From JAIVHA01 sp965367295 (GTDB lineage Bacteria > Pseudomonadota > Gammaproteobacteria > DSM-19610), in NCBI GenBank assembly GCA_965367295.1, contig CBDUHN010000041.1:1-29016 (forward strand): a stretch of 29,016 nt of DNA, read 5' to 3'. A program made the translations under genes and the position numbers. The notes under the pieces were generated by a model. That model did not search any database, was not told the DNA's origin, and saw nothing but the letters and a program-made list of their open reading frames with translations. Below, one piece after another: positions 1 to 6,874 of this stretch (position 1 is the stretch's first letter; each line of letters opens with the position of its first letter).

Positions 1-873
1 CCGGAGGTGGTGAAGGCGGTGCCGGAACCGGAACGAAAAGCGGTGCCGGAGGTGGTGCCGGTTAATGAACCGGAGGCGCCTGTTGCAGTGTCTGCGACAC
101 CCGTTGTCGTTCCTGATCCGGCACCGGTGCCTACAGTAATACCGGTGGCCCGTAATTTCTCCGACAGCCTGCGTGATGGCAGTCGCGGCCCGCAGTTGGT
201 GGAATTGCGGGCTACGCAGTTCGTGATGGGCAGTGGCCAAGCCTCTCCCAATTTCGACGAACGACCGCGTCATGAAGTGAGCCTGGGGGTGTATGCCATT
301 GCCCGTCAGGAAGTGACCTTTGCCGAGTATGATCGTTTTGCGCGCGCCACCGGGCGGGCGCTGCCCGATGATATGGGCTGGGGGCGCGACAACCAGCCGG
401 CAATCAATGTGAGCTGGGGCGATGCCGTGGCCTATACCGAATGGTTGTCCCAGCAGACCGGCAAGACCTACCGTCTGCCCACCGAGGCGGAATGGGAATA
501 CGCGGCGCGTGGCGGCAGTGAGGAACGTTTCTGGTGGGGCAGTGAAGTGGGAGTCGATCGTGCCAACTGCTTTGATTGCGGTGACCAGTGGGGCGGCAAG
601 CGCACCGCGCCAGTGGGCAGTTTTGCTGCCAACCCCTACGGCCTGCAGGATATGAACGGCAACGTGCAGGAATGGGTGCAGGATTGCTACCGTGATTCCT
701 ACCAGGGTGCGCCGGCGGATGGCCGGGCGGTGGAGGGCAGCGATTGCCGCCGGGTGGTGCGTGGCGGCGGTTATACCAACGCCAGCGAGATCCTGCGCAG
801 TGCCGCCCGCGCCTCACTGGAGCCGGACAGTCGCCTCGATCACGTTGGCTTCCGGGTCGTGCGTACCAACTGA
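1..873 (+). CDS. SUMF1/FGE-sulfatase domain protein, 5' end outside window
   Basis: The frame is open from base 1, so the gene probably starts upstream; the first in-window GTG (7) lies in low-complexity sequence. The first ~50 residues are a Pro/Val/Glu-rich linker (repeats such as KAVPEPE and KAVPEVVP), then a complete formylglycine-generating-enzyme-like (FGE-sulfatase) fold: VELRATQFVMGS, RLPTEAEWEYAARGG, NPYGLQDMNGNVQEWVQD, RVVRGGGY and the terminal HVGFRVV. True sulfatase-activating FGEs carry two copper-binding cysteines just after the RGGS/G motif; here that stretch reads GYTNASEIL and has none. It is therefore more likely a non-FGE member of the superfamily, often the C-terminal module of kinase, caspase-like or envelope proteins. 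The linker suggests a long multidomain parent protein. The family is secure; the function is not. Confidence 0.85.
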   Translation, partial: PEVVKAVPEPERKAVPEVVPVNEPEAPVAVSATPVVVPDPAPVPTVIPVARNFSDSLRDGSRGPQLVELRATQFVMGSGQASPNFDERPRHEVSLGVYAIARQEVTFAEYDRFARATGRALPDDMGWGRDNQPAINVSWGDAVAYTEWLSQQTGKTYRLPTEAEWEYAARGGSEERFWWGSEVGVDRANCFDCGDQWGGKRTAPVGSFAANPYGLQDMNGNVQEWVQDCYRDSYQGAPADGRAVEGSDCRRVVRGGGYTNASEILRSAARASLEPDSRLDHVGFRVVRTN

Positions 874-923
874 TCCCTGCTACGGGTTGACTTCCCCCTC
901 CAGGACCGTACCCTGCGCCACCC

Positions 924-1820
924 ATGGCCCGCATACTTGCGATAGGCATTGCCACCCTCGACATCATCAACACCGTGGACGGATATCCTGCGGAGGATGC
1001 CGAGGTCCGCGCCGTGGCGCAGCGGGTGTGTCGTGGCGGCAATGCCACCAACACCCTGGCGGTGCTGAGCCAGTTTGGTCACCAGGTCAGCTGGGGCGGG
1101 GTGTGGGTGGAGGAGCCGGATGCGCGGCACGTCCAGGCCGACCTCGATGCCCACGGCATCGATCGATCCGGCTGCCGACACCTGGACAGCGGCAAGCTGC
1201 CGACCTCCTATATCACCCTGAATCAGTGCAACGGCTCGCGCACCATTGTGCATTATCGTGATCTGCCCGAGTTCCGCTGCGAGGATTTTCAGCGCATCGA
1301 CCTGAGCGGTTTTGACTGGCTGCATTTCGAGGGCCGCAATGTGGCGGAAACCGCCGCCATGCTGCGGCATGCCCGTAGTGTGGCACCGCAGATCCCCCGT
1401 TCCCTGGAAGTGGAAAAACCGCGTGACGGGATCGAGGCGCTGTTTATCGACGCGGACCTGTTGCTGTTCTCGCCGGACTACGCCCGCTCCCGTGGTGCGG
1501 CCCTGGAAACCCTGTTGCACGCGGTACACCGGGAGCAGCCGCTGGCTGATCTGTTCTGTACCGCCGGTGCGGCCGGTGCCATGGCCCTGGGTCGTGGTGG
1601 CCAACTGTTTCGCAGCCGGGCCTTTCCGCCCAGCCAGGTGATCGATACGCTGGGGGCCGGGGATACCTTCAACGCGGCGGTGATCGACGGCTACCTGCGC
1701 GCGCTGCCGGTCGGGGAGGTGCTGGGCCGGGCCTGCCGCGTCGCCGGTGCCAAGGTCGGGCAACTGGGTTTGAATGCCCTGCCGCTGGCCGCGATACTAG
1801 GTGAAGAGGGAATGCCATGA
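924..1820 (+). CDS. PfkB-family sugar kinase, ketohexokinase-like
   Basis: The 298-aa ribokinase/PfkB-fold protein should phosphorylate a sugar or related alcohol with ATP in the cytosol. It has the N-terminal substrate glycines (RGGN, residues 37-40) and the PfkB signature DTLGAGDTFNAAVI with catalytic Asp247. Two further stretches, HFEGRNVAETAAML and LEVEKPRDGIEALF, look like animal ketohexokinase (fructokinase) rather than E. coli ribokinase or PfkB, so a ketose such as fructose is a reasonable substrate guess; this is inference. The ATG at 924 gives a normal PfkB start (MARILAIGIATLDII). Its stop overlaps the next start by ATGA, which indicates translational coupling to the Rieske protein. 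It could also be a sulfo-sugar or aldonate kinase. Confidence 0.88.
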   Translation: MARILAIGIATLDIINTVDGYPAEDAEVRAVAQRVCRGGNATNTLAVLSQFGHQVSWGGVWVEEPDARHVQADLDAHGIDRSGCRHLDSGKLPTSYITLNQCNGSRTIVHYRDLPEFRCEDFQRIDLSGFDWLHFEGRNVAETAAMLRHARSVAPQIPRSLEVEKPRDGIEALFIDADLLLFSPDYARSRGAALETLLHAVHREQPLADLFCTAGAAGAMALGRGGQLFRSRAFPPSQVIDTLGAGDTFNAAVIDGYLRALPVGEVLGRACRVAGAKVGQLGLNALPLAAILGEEGMP

Positions 1821-2167
1821 GCGACCGGTACCTGTGCAATCTCGATGAGATCCCCGAGCCGGGCAGCAAGGCCTTTGCCATCGAAGGGGCACGCGGTCCG
1901 GAAGAGATCTTCGTGGTGCGCAAGGAGGGCCGGCTGACCGCATACCGCAACCAGTGCCCGCATACCGGCGGTCCGCTGGACTGGGTGCCGGACCAGTTCC
2001 TGGACCTGGATAAACGCTACATCCAGTGCGCGACCCACGATGCCCGTTTCCGCGCCGAGGATGGTTTTTGCGTGGCCGGCCCCTGCGCCGGGCAGTCGCT
2101 GCAGCCGGTGGCCGTGCGGGTGGAGGCGGGGCAGGTGATGCTGGTAATCAATCATGGCCACGGATGA
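1817..2167 (+). CDS. Rieske [2Fe-2S] ferredoxin-like protein
   Basis: A small, soluble 116-aa Rieske domain protein. The cluster ligands are visible as C47-P-H49 and C71-x-x-H74, so both Cys-His pairs of a Rieske [2Fe-2S] centre are present. No signal peptide or membrane anchor is seen, so it resembles stand-alone Rieske ferredoxins that shuttle electrons to oxygenases or reductases, not the cytochrome bc1 Rieske subunit. The 21 residues between the two ligand pairs are slightly more than usual. Its ATG overlaps the kinase stop by four bases, so the two are probably co-translated; no oxygenase or reductase partner is encoded next to it. After its stop the sequence turns into repeat-rich intergenic DNA. 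Confidence 0.9.
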   Translation: MSDRYLCNLDEIPEPGSKAFAIEGARGPEEIFVVRKEGRLTAYRNQCPHTGGPLDWVPDQFLDLDKRYIQCATHDARFRAEDGFCVAGPCAGQSLQPVAVRVEAGQVMLVINHGHG

Positions 2168-2395
2168 ACACAGACAATCCCCGGAACCCGTGCTTTGGCA
2201 ATCGTAGGTACGCGTTCATTCGCATTGCCACAGCATGCTTCTGGCCTGTGCGTTTCTGCCCCTCCGGTGATTAGGTCTGTGTGATTCCATCACCAGGGCA
2301 GCAATGAACTCCGTGGCTATGCGAATGAATTCGTACCTGCAACCACTACATCTTCTGACTTTATCTTTGGTTATTGATGACCATCGTTCTTTTTG
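2168..2395. other. Intergenic region with inverted palindromic repeats
   Basis: No gene is supported here. It holds a GATGAACA-type motif directly after the Rieske gene (similar to the inverted repeat at 24394-24444) and two facing members of the palindromic repeat family. No convincing terminator was found for either the Rieske gene or the converging response-regulator gene. Confidence 0.6.
2204..2342. repeat. REP-like palindrome pair, inverted (2204-2224 and 2320-2342)
   Basis: The left copy (GTAGGTACGCGTTCATTCGC) and the right copy (GCGAATGAATTCGTACCTGC) are approximate reverse complements about 95 bases apart. They belong to the family centred on GTCCGAATTCATTCGGAC that recurs through the window. 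Confidence 0.75.
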
Positions 2396-3196
2396 CTAAT
2401 CCTGCGCCAGCATCTGCCGGATCATCTGTTTCACCGTGGCGGTATCGAAGGGCTTGTCGCAGATGCCGGAAACACCGGCCTGCTGCACGGCGGACAGGCG
2501 GCTGCCGCTTTCCTCGCTGGTGACCATCAGGACGGGGATGGAGCGCTGGCTGCTGTGTTCGCGGATATAGCGGGTCAGCGCCTCGCCATCCATTTCCGGC
2601 ATATTGAAATCCGTGACCACCAGATCGAAAAAATTCTGTTCGATGAGTTCCACTGCCTGGCGACCATTCTCCGCGGTGGTGATATTGTGAATGCCAAGGT
2701 TGTTCAGCACCCGCGAGATATGCTTGCGGGCCATGGCGCTGTCGTCCACCACCAGTGTAATCAGGTCGTCGAGTACCACGTCGGCCAGGGCCGCTTCGTC
2801 GGGAGTGATGTATTCCACCGTCGCATACAGGGCGCGCTTCAGGTCGGCCGGAGCAAAGGGCTTGGGCAGAATGGCCACCACGCCGGCCTGGCGAATGGGG
2901 TCCAGCATGGTGAAGGAGGTCTCACTGGAGATCAGCATGAAGGGCAGATCCTCCAGTTGCGCATCCTGACGCAGCTGGGTCACCAGTTCGGCGCCGGTCA
3001 TGTCCGGCAGGTACATGGCGCTGACCACCAGGTCCGGCCTGTAGTCCGCAAGACTGGCCAGGGCCTCGGCGCCGGTTTTGACATGCTGGGTTTTCTGCAC
3101 GTTGAGGTCGCGCAGGTGCCCCTGGATGATCTGTCCCTGCACCGATGAGGGCTCCACAAAAGTAATAGCCAGTTCGCTGATGGCAAGTGCGTCCAT
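2396..3196 (-). CDS. Tandem-receiver response regulator (pseudo-receiver plus active receiver)
   Basis: The 266-aa protein consists of two CheY-like receiver domains and no output domain. The second (about 145-266) has the full phosphorylation set: D151/D152, phosphoacceptor D196 in VVTDFNMPEMDG, T226 and K248. The first (about 8-128) aligns well but has lost the site: the acidic pair is E15-P16 and the acceptor position in VVSAMYLPDMTG is A60, while S90 and K112 remain. It should thus be a phospho-signalling protein whose first domain acts as a binding or dimerisation module. No histidine kinase is adjacent. GGGATGTTTC precedes the ATG on the reverse strand as a modest ribosome site. Single-domain output proteins of this type often act in chemotaxis or in phosphorelays; which applies here is unknown. 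Confidence 0.9.
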   Translation of the reverse strand: MDALAISELAITFVEPSSVQGQIIQGHLRDLNVQKTQHVKTGAEALASLADYRPDLVVSAMYLPDMTGAELVTQLRQDAQLEDLPFMLISSETSFTMLDPIRQAGVVAILPKPFAPADLKRALYATVEYITPDEAALADVVLDDLITLVVDDSAMARKHISRVLNNLGIHNITTAENGRQAVELIEQNFFDLVVTDFNMPEMDGEALTRYIREHSSQRSIPVLMVTSEESGSRLSAVQQAGVSGICDKPFDTATVKQMIRQMLAQD

Positions 3197-3407
3197 GAAA
3201 CATCCCGAAAAATAGGTAAGGTGTTCCAGTGGCTATCGGCGCCTGTGCGGGTGGCTGAACCCGGAAAGGGTGATGATGATATGGTCATTGTCTCCGGGAA
3301 AGGATAAAAATGTTTTTTATTTCAACGAGTATTTGTGTTGCCAGGGGGGTGCCCCAATGGCCGATCCAGGCGGTCTGTGGGCCCCTGTGCAGGGGAAGGG
3401 TCGGGTA

Positions 3408-4163
3408 ATGGGCGACCGGGTGGTCATCGAGATGCGCGGGGTCAGCAAATCCTTTGGTGCGGTGCGCGCCGTGGAGAACCTCAATTTGCAGCTCGGGGTC
3501 GGCACGGTATGTGCCTTGCTGGGAGGTAACGGTGCCGGCAAGACCACCACGCTGTCCATGCTGCTGGGACTACTGCTGCCTTCCAGCGGCACCATTCGGG
3601 TATTGGGTGAGGATATGGGGCGTCACCGCTACCGGGTGCTGGCGCGTATGAATTTTTCCTCGCCTTATGTGGATCTGCCGCAGCGCCTCACGGTGTACGA
3701 AAACCTGTCGGTCTATGCGCGGCTGTATGGGATTCGCGCCCGGCGGGCGACCCTGCAGCGCCTCGGTGATGAGCTGGATATCGCAGATTTTTTCCAGCGC
3801 CGCTACGGCACCCTTTCCGCTGGCCAGCGCACCCGTGTGGCGCTGGCCAAGTCCCTGCTGAATGAACCGGAACTGCTGTTGCTTGATGAACCTACCGCCT
3901 CGCTGGACCCGGATACCGCCGACCGGCTACGTGGATACCTGCAGGCATACCAGCGCCGCACCGGTGCCACGCTATTGCTGGCCTCGCACAACATGCAGGA
4001 GGTGGAACGCATGTGCAGCGATGTACTGATCATGCGCGCTGGCCAACTGGTGGACCGTGGTACACCACAGACCCTGATTGCCCGTTATGGTCGCGGCACC
4101 CTGGAAGAGGTGTTTCTGGACATTGCACGCCAGCAGCCTGTACCGGTGGAGGCGGGCTCGTGA
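3408..4163 (+). CDS. ABC-2 type exporter, ATP-binding subunit
   Basis: A cytoplasmic ATPase that should power the membrane subunit encoded next. From the ATG at 3408 (251 aa) it shows Walker A GGNGAGKTT (39-47), signature LSAGQ (136-140), Walker B LLLLDE (156-161) and the H-loop His194 in ASHNM. The Q-loop region is unusual: RMNFSSPYVDLPQRLT has no glutamine at the expected place. AAGGG seven bases upstream supports 3408; an in-frame ATG at 3357, also behind a G-rich stretch, is an alternative adding 17 non-conserved residues. The C-terminal GTLEEVFLDIAR is typical of the CcmA/NodI/DrrA-like group. The GTGA overlap with the permease shows a coupled operon. The substrate is unknown. Confidence 0.9.
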   Translation: MGDRVVIEMRGVSKSFGAVRAVENLNLQLGVGTVCALLGGNGAGKTTTLSMLLGLLLPSSGTIRVLGEDMGRHRYRVLARMNFSSPYVDLPQRLTVYENLSVYARLYGIRARRATLQRLGDELDIADFFQRRYGTLSAGQRTRVALAKSLLNEPELLLLDEPTASLDPDTADRLRGYLQAYQRRTGATLLLASHNMQEVERMCSDVLIMRAGQLVDRGTPQTLIARYGRGTLEEVFLDIARQQPVPVEAGS

Positions 4164-4966
4164 GCAGCGGTGGTTTTTCTCCCGGCCGGGTGTGGGCCAT
4201 GGCCCTGCGCTATCTCTATCTGGTGCGCGGTTCCTGGCCGCGCATTCTGGAAATGTTCTACTGGCCGGCGGTACAGCTGATCCTGTGGGGCTTCATCAGC
4301 CAGTTCTTTGCCACCAACAGCACCTGGGTGGCGCAGGCATCGGGCGTGCTGCTGGGTGCGGTATTGTTGTGGGATGTGCTGTTTCGCGGTCAGTTGGGCG
4401 TCTCGCTGGCATTTTTCGAGGAACTCTATTCGCGCAATCTCGGTCACCTGTTCGTCAGTCCTCTGCGGCCCGGTGAAATGGTGGCCTCGCTGCTGCTGAC
4501 TAGCTTGTTGCGTACCCTGGTAGGTACCGGTGGTGCGGCATTGCTGGCGATCCCGCTGTATGGCTTTTCCATTTTCGAACTGGGCCTGCCCCTGCTGGCG
4601 TTCTTCTTCAACCTGTTGGCGTTGGGCTGGTCCATCGGACTGTTGGTGGCCTCGCTGGTGTTGCGCTATGGCCTGGGTGCAGAAAGCCTCGCCTGGGTGG
4701 CCATCTTCGCCATCGCGCCGGTGAGTGGTATCTATTACCCGATCAGTGTACTGCCGGACTGGCTGCTGCCGGTGGCCTGGCTGCTGCCTTCCAGTCATGT
4801 CTTTGAGGGTATGCGGGCGGTGATGTTCGAACACCAGTTTCGCATGGACCTGTTCCGGCTGGCGAGCCTGCTCAATCTGCTGTATCTGGGGCTGGGTGTT
4901 GCGGTGTTCCTGCGTGCTTTTCGCAGTGCCCGGCAACGGGGTTTGCTGCTGCAGGTGGGAGAATGA
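4160..4966 (+). CDS. ABC-2 type exporter, membrane permease subunit
   Basis: A 268-aa inner-membrane protein of the ABC2_membrane family (NodJ/DrrB type). Six hydrophobic segments can be made out, for example LILWGFISQFF, GVLLGAVLLWDVLF, LLALGWSIGLLVASLVL and LAWVAIFAIAPVSGIYYPIS. The family motif before the last membrane segment reads PVSGIYYPISVLPDWLLPVAWLLPSSHVFEGMR, split here as PVSGIYYPISVLPDW and LLPSSHVFEGMR. The GTG at 4160 overlaps the ATPase stop (GTGA) and is the best start; an ATG at 4199 would remove the cytoplasmic N-terminus. Together the two genes form a complete two-component exporter. The substrate (lipid, polysaccharide or drug) cannot be told from sequence. Confidence 0.88.
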   Translation: MSSGGFSPGRVWAMALRYLYLVRGSWPRILEMFYWPAVQLILWGFISQFFATNSTWVAQASGVLLGAVLLWDVLFRGQLGVSLAFFEELYSRNLGHLFVSPLRPGEMVASLLLTSLLRTLVGTGGAALLAIPLYGFSIFELGLPLLAFFFNLLALGWSIGLLVASLVLRYGLGAESLAWVAIFAIAPVSGIYYPISVLPDWLLPVAWLLPSSHVFEGMRAVMFEHQFRMDLFRLASLLNLLYLGLGVAVFLRAFRSARQRGLLLQVGE

Positions 4967-4968
4967 AA

Positions 4969-4991
4969 AACGCCGGCATCTAGCCGGCGTT
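4969..4991 (-). terminator. Rho-independent terminator, T-run on reverse strand
   Basis: AACGCCGGC, a 5-base loop and GCCGGCGTT form a 9-bp stem. The flanking A-run (4967-4970) gives GTTTTT on the reverse strand, so it fits best as the terminator of the 73-aa reverse gene; the stem may also stop the exporter operon. Confidence 0.75.
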
Positions 4992-5016
4992 CCAGTGTCA
5001 GATATGCGTTAGTGCT

Positions 5017-5238
5017 TCAGTCCATTGCGTCCAGAAAGGTCGTGATGTCGGTGGTGCGCAGTGAAGCGGGCATGGCCACGGTCGTCGATGTGACCTCCAT
5101 GACCGGCACCAGTGTCAGCCCCAGGCCGCTGTCGGAGGTGTCTCCGCGCGGGGCTGTGAGTACCGGGTTTGCAGTGCAACGGGAGTGGCGGTCGTCATCG
5201 CAGCGCAAGCCGCTGGCCATTTCGATAATGAGGGTCAT
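5017..5238 (-). CDS. Small hypothetical protein, 73 aa
   Basis: I do not recognise this protein. The start is set by an excellent ribosome site: AGGAGG six bases before the ATG at 5238. Upstream in-frame codons exist but lie before this site. The product begins MTLIIEMASGLRC, has a short Asp/Arg-rich stretch with two Cys (RCDDDRHSRC), a Ser/Thr/Val-rich middle and ends TTFLDAMD. No signal peptide or transmembrane helix is clear. It lies between its own terminator (4969-4991) and the terminator of the upstream DUF1269 gene, so it looks like a separate small transcription unit. The N-terminal Leu/Ile patch and low content of aromatics make it hard to place; it could be a small regulatory or precursor peptide. 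Confidence 0.6.
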   Translation of the reverse strand: MTLIIEMASGLRCDDDRHSRCTANPVLTAPRGDTSDSGLGLTLVPVMEVTSTTVAMPASLRTTDITTFLDAMD

Positions 5239-5354
5239 AGGGTTCCTCCTGCCGAGGCGTGGGGGGATGGATGTGGCCTTCAGTTTCTGTAACGGCGTAC
5301 GTGGTGGGAAGTTGAACAGGATTATTTTTCCATCAGCCATACAGCAGGTTGCAG

Positions 5355-5386
5355 GAAAAAAAGCATGCGGCACCGGCACGCCGCAT
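5355..5386 (-). terminator. Rho-independent terminator of the DUF1269 gene
   Basis: ATGCGGC (5365-5371) pairs with GCCGCAT (5380-5386) across an 8-base loop. The A-run at 5355-5362 is the T-run on the reverse strand. It sits 30 bases past the stop of the 5416-5928 gene. Confidence 0.8.
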
Positions 5387-5415
5387 GGGGGAGGGAATGC
5401 AATCAGGCGGGAGTC

Positions 5416-5928
5416 TCAGGGGAATGCGGGAATGGTCGGCTCGATGCCGTGCATGTCCGCCTCCGGGTGATGGCGCTTGATCATCTGCGTGACCGGATCG
5501 ACCTGTTCCTTGGCTACATCCACCATCATCAGGATCTGACCATGCTCCACCGCGTCATGGAATTCCCGCAACTGGCTGTTGGGGATATCGGTGCCGATCA
5601 TGCCGGCCACCCAGGCGCCGATGAGTGCGCCGGCGATGGCGCAGATGAGCAGCGTACCGCCACCCAGTTCCATACCCGAAGGCGGAAAGGCCATGGCCAC
5701 AAGGCCAGCCAGGATGCCGGTGGCGCCGCCGATGCTGAGACCGGTTTCAAGACCGTGCACCAAATCCGATTTCTGCAGCAGATTGGCTTTGGGCAGATCA
5801 TCGAGGGGGATATCTTCGTGGGCCAGGACATGGATATGGCGGTCCTGAATGCGGGCCAACAGCAACTCATCGACCACCTGGTGGGCCATGGATACGTTGG
5901 GTAACAGGAAATAGAGTCTTCTGCGCAT
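5416..5928 (-). CDS. DUF1269-type Gly-rich membrane-associated protein
   Basis: A 170-aa protein with an N-terminal ferredoxin-like alpha/beta segment (MRRRLYFLLPNVSMAHQVVD) seen in DUF1269/YflT-like stress proteins. A glycine-rich hydrophobic hairpin follows, from GLETGLSIGGATGILAGLVA to LLICAIAGALIGAWVAGMIG, and then a C-terminal charged domain (HDAVEHGQILMMVDVAKEQV). The two hydrophobic runs (about 65-85 and 92-112) probably insert in the inner membrane or pack as a helical hairpin. AAAGGAG lies eight bases before the ATG. The biochemical role is not known; relatives are often linked to general stress responses. Its own terminator lies downstream, so it may be monocistronic or follow the 98-aa gene. 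Confidence 0.8.
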   Translation of the reverse strand: MRRRLYFLLPNVSMAHQVVDELLLARIQDRHIHVLAHEDIPLDDLPKANLLQKSDLVHGLETGLSIGGATGILAGLVAMAFPPSGMELGGGTLLICAIAGALIGAWVAGMIGTDIPNSQLREFHDAVEHGQILMMVDVAKEQVDPVTQMIKRHHPEADMHGIEPTIPAFP

Positions 5929-6038
5929 GGTGATCTCCTTTACCTGAAAACGCCGTTAGTGGCAGGGGCACTTCACTGGTGGAGAACGGGGGTGGATATC
6001 GTGTCCGTGTATCCGAGTATAGGTTGTTTCAGGAGCAG

Positions 6039-6335
6039 TTATCGCTCGTAATCGAGGTTGTCCAGCGGGTTTGCCCATAAACCGCCGGCATTCTGTTCCA
6101 GATCCACGCCATAATCCTCACGTTCGATATCCATGGAGCCCGACCAGTCTTCCGGTGGTTCGGCGCGTTCAACCGGAAGTTCCTGCCAGGATTCCCGGTC
6201 GAGTTCTTCCAGCGTGCCATCAAAATACTGAATTTCCAGTGTTTCATCATCACGGTCATAGGCGACGATTTCAAAAATGTCACCATAGACGTTTCTGTAC
6301 CAATCGCCGATTCGTGGTTCATATTCGGACGCCAT
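6039..6335 (-). CDS. Conserved small acidic protein, DUF6763-like
   Basis: A 98-aa acidic soluble protein with no signal peptide. The N-terminal part (RIGDWYRNVYGDIFEIVAYD, then IQYFDGTLEELDRESW) looks like a small beta-barrel of the SH3 or Tudor type; I associate it, without certainty, with the gammaproteobacterial DUF6763 family. The C-terminus (DLEQNAGGLWANPLDNLDYER) is Asp/Glu-rich. GGAGG seven bases before the ATG fixes the start. It is divergent from the 6472 gene with a dyad between them. No biochemical function can be assigned. Confidence 0.75.
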   Translation of the reverse strand: MASEYEPRIGDWYRNVYGDIFEIVAYDRDDETLEIQYFDGTLEELDRESWQELPVERAEPPEDWSGSMDIEREDYGVDLEQNAGGLWANPLDNLDYER

Positions 6336-6409
6336 TGCGGTACCTCCGTCATGGCTGTGCTGATACCCTAAGCCGGGTTTGCATGGTGGAAACTGAGGTT
6401 AGAATGCGA

Positions 6410-6433
6410 AGTCTATAGCACAACGTATAGACT
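6410..6433. promoter_or_regulatory. 8-bp dyad between divergent genes, possible operator
   Basis: AGTCTATA and TATAGACT are perfect inverted arms separated by eight bases, placed between the divergent 98-aa gene and the 6472 gene. No poly-T follows, so it is not a standard terminator. A regulator-binding site is inference. Confidence 0.35.
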
Positions 6434-6471
6434 GCCTGGGCGGAATGGCAAGCGGACGGCGTGGAGAAGCG

Positions 6472-6858
6472 ATGAATATTGTAGTGTTGGATAGTAATCA
6501 ACTGGCGCCGGGAACGGATTTTCCGCCGCTGGATGCGGAGAAATACGGCTGGCTGCAATACCCGCAGCTTCAATACGGGGAAATTGCGCCCACCTGCTGG
6601 CGCAGCAATATCGTGATCAGCCTGGCGACGCCGCTGGATGCCGCCTGTATTGCCGAATTCAAGCTGATTCAGCTGCTGGTTTTTGGTCGCCGGGCGGATG
6701 AACTGGTGGATACCGCTCTGCTGCATGAACGAGGGATCGAGGTGGCGGAGTTGATCGATGTGGACTGGCGGGATCCGGCCCAGGCCGAGGCGGGTTGCGG
6801 ACGCATCGTTGATATCATTAATCACTTTCTGCGGCAGCGCGCCGGACAGGACGCATGA
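6472..6858 (+). CDS. Hydroxyacid-dehydrogenase catalytic-domain-like protein lacking the NAD domain
   Basis: This 128-aa protein resembles the substrate-binding (catalytic) half of D-isomer-specific 2-hydroxyacid dehydrogenases. Residues 1-92 give the usual opening MNIVVLDSNQ, the segment SNIVISLATPLDAACIAEF and then LIQLLVFGRRADELVDTALL before ERGIEV, which in full-length enzymes leads into the Rossmann domain. Here the Rossmann domain is absent: a 16-residue acidic linker leads directly to a terminal helix (RIVDIINHFLRQ) like the one that closes the catalytic domain. Without a nucleotide site it cannot be a normal dehydrogenase. GGAG seven bases before the ATG supports this start over an upstream ATG at 6445. 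It is 16 bases from djlA and likely co-transcribed. Similarity is by eye only. Confidence 0.65.
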   Translation: MNIVVLDSNQLAPGTDFPPLDAEKYGWLQYPQLQYGEIAPTCWRSNIVISLATPLDAACIAEFKLIQLLVFGRRADELVDTALLHERGIEVAELIDVDWRDPAQAEAGCGRIVDIINHFLRQRAGQDA

Positions 6859-6874
6859 TGACCGGGACACGACT

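Noticed and set aside
840..1763. A 307-codon reverse open frame opposite the PfkB kinase
   Set aside because: The forward frame has the complete PfkB signature; the reverse has none.
2275..2294. CRP site near 2280
   Set aside because: TGTGATTCCATCAC has five bases between half-sites instead of six and no promoter next to it.
2393..3148. A 251-codon forward open frame opposite the response regulator
   Set aside because: The reverse strand encodes two clear receiver domains; the forward frame is Gly/His/Gln-rich shadow sequence.
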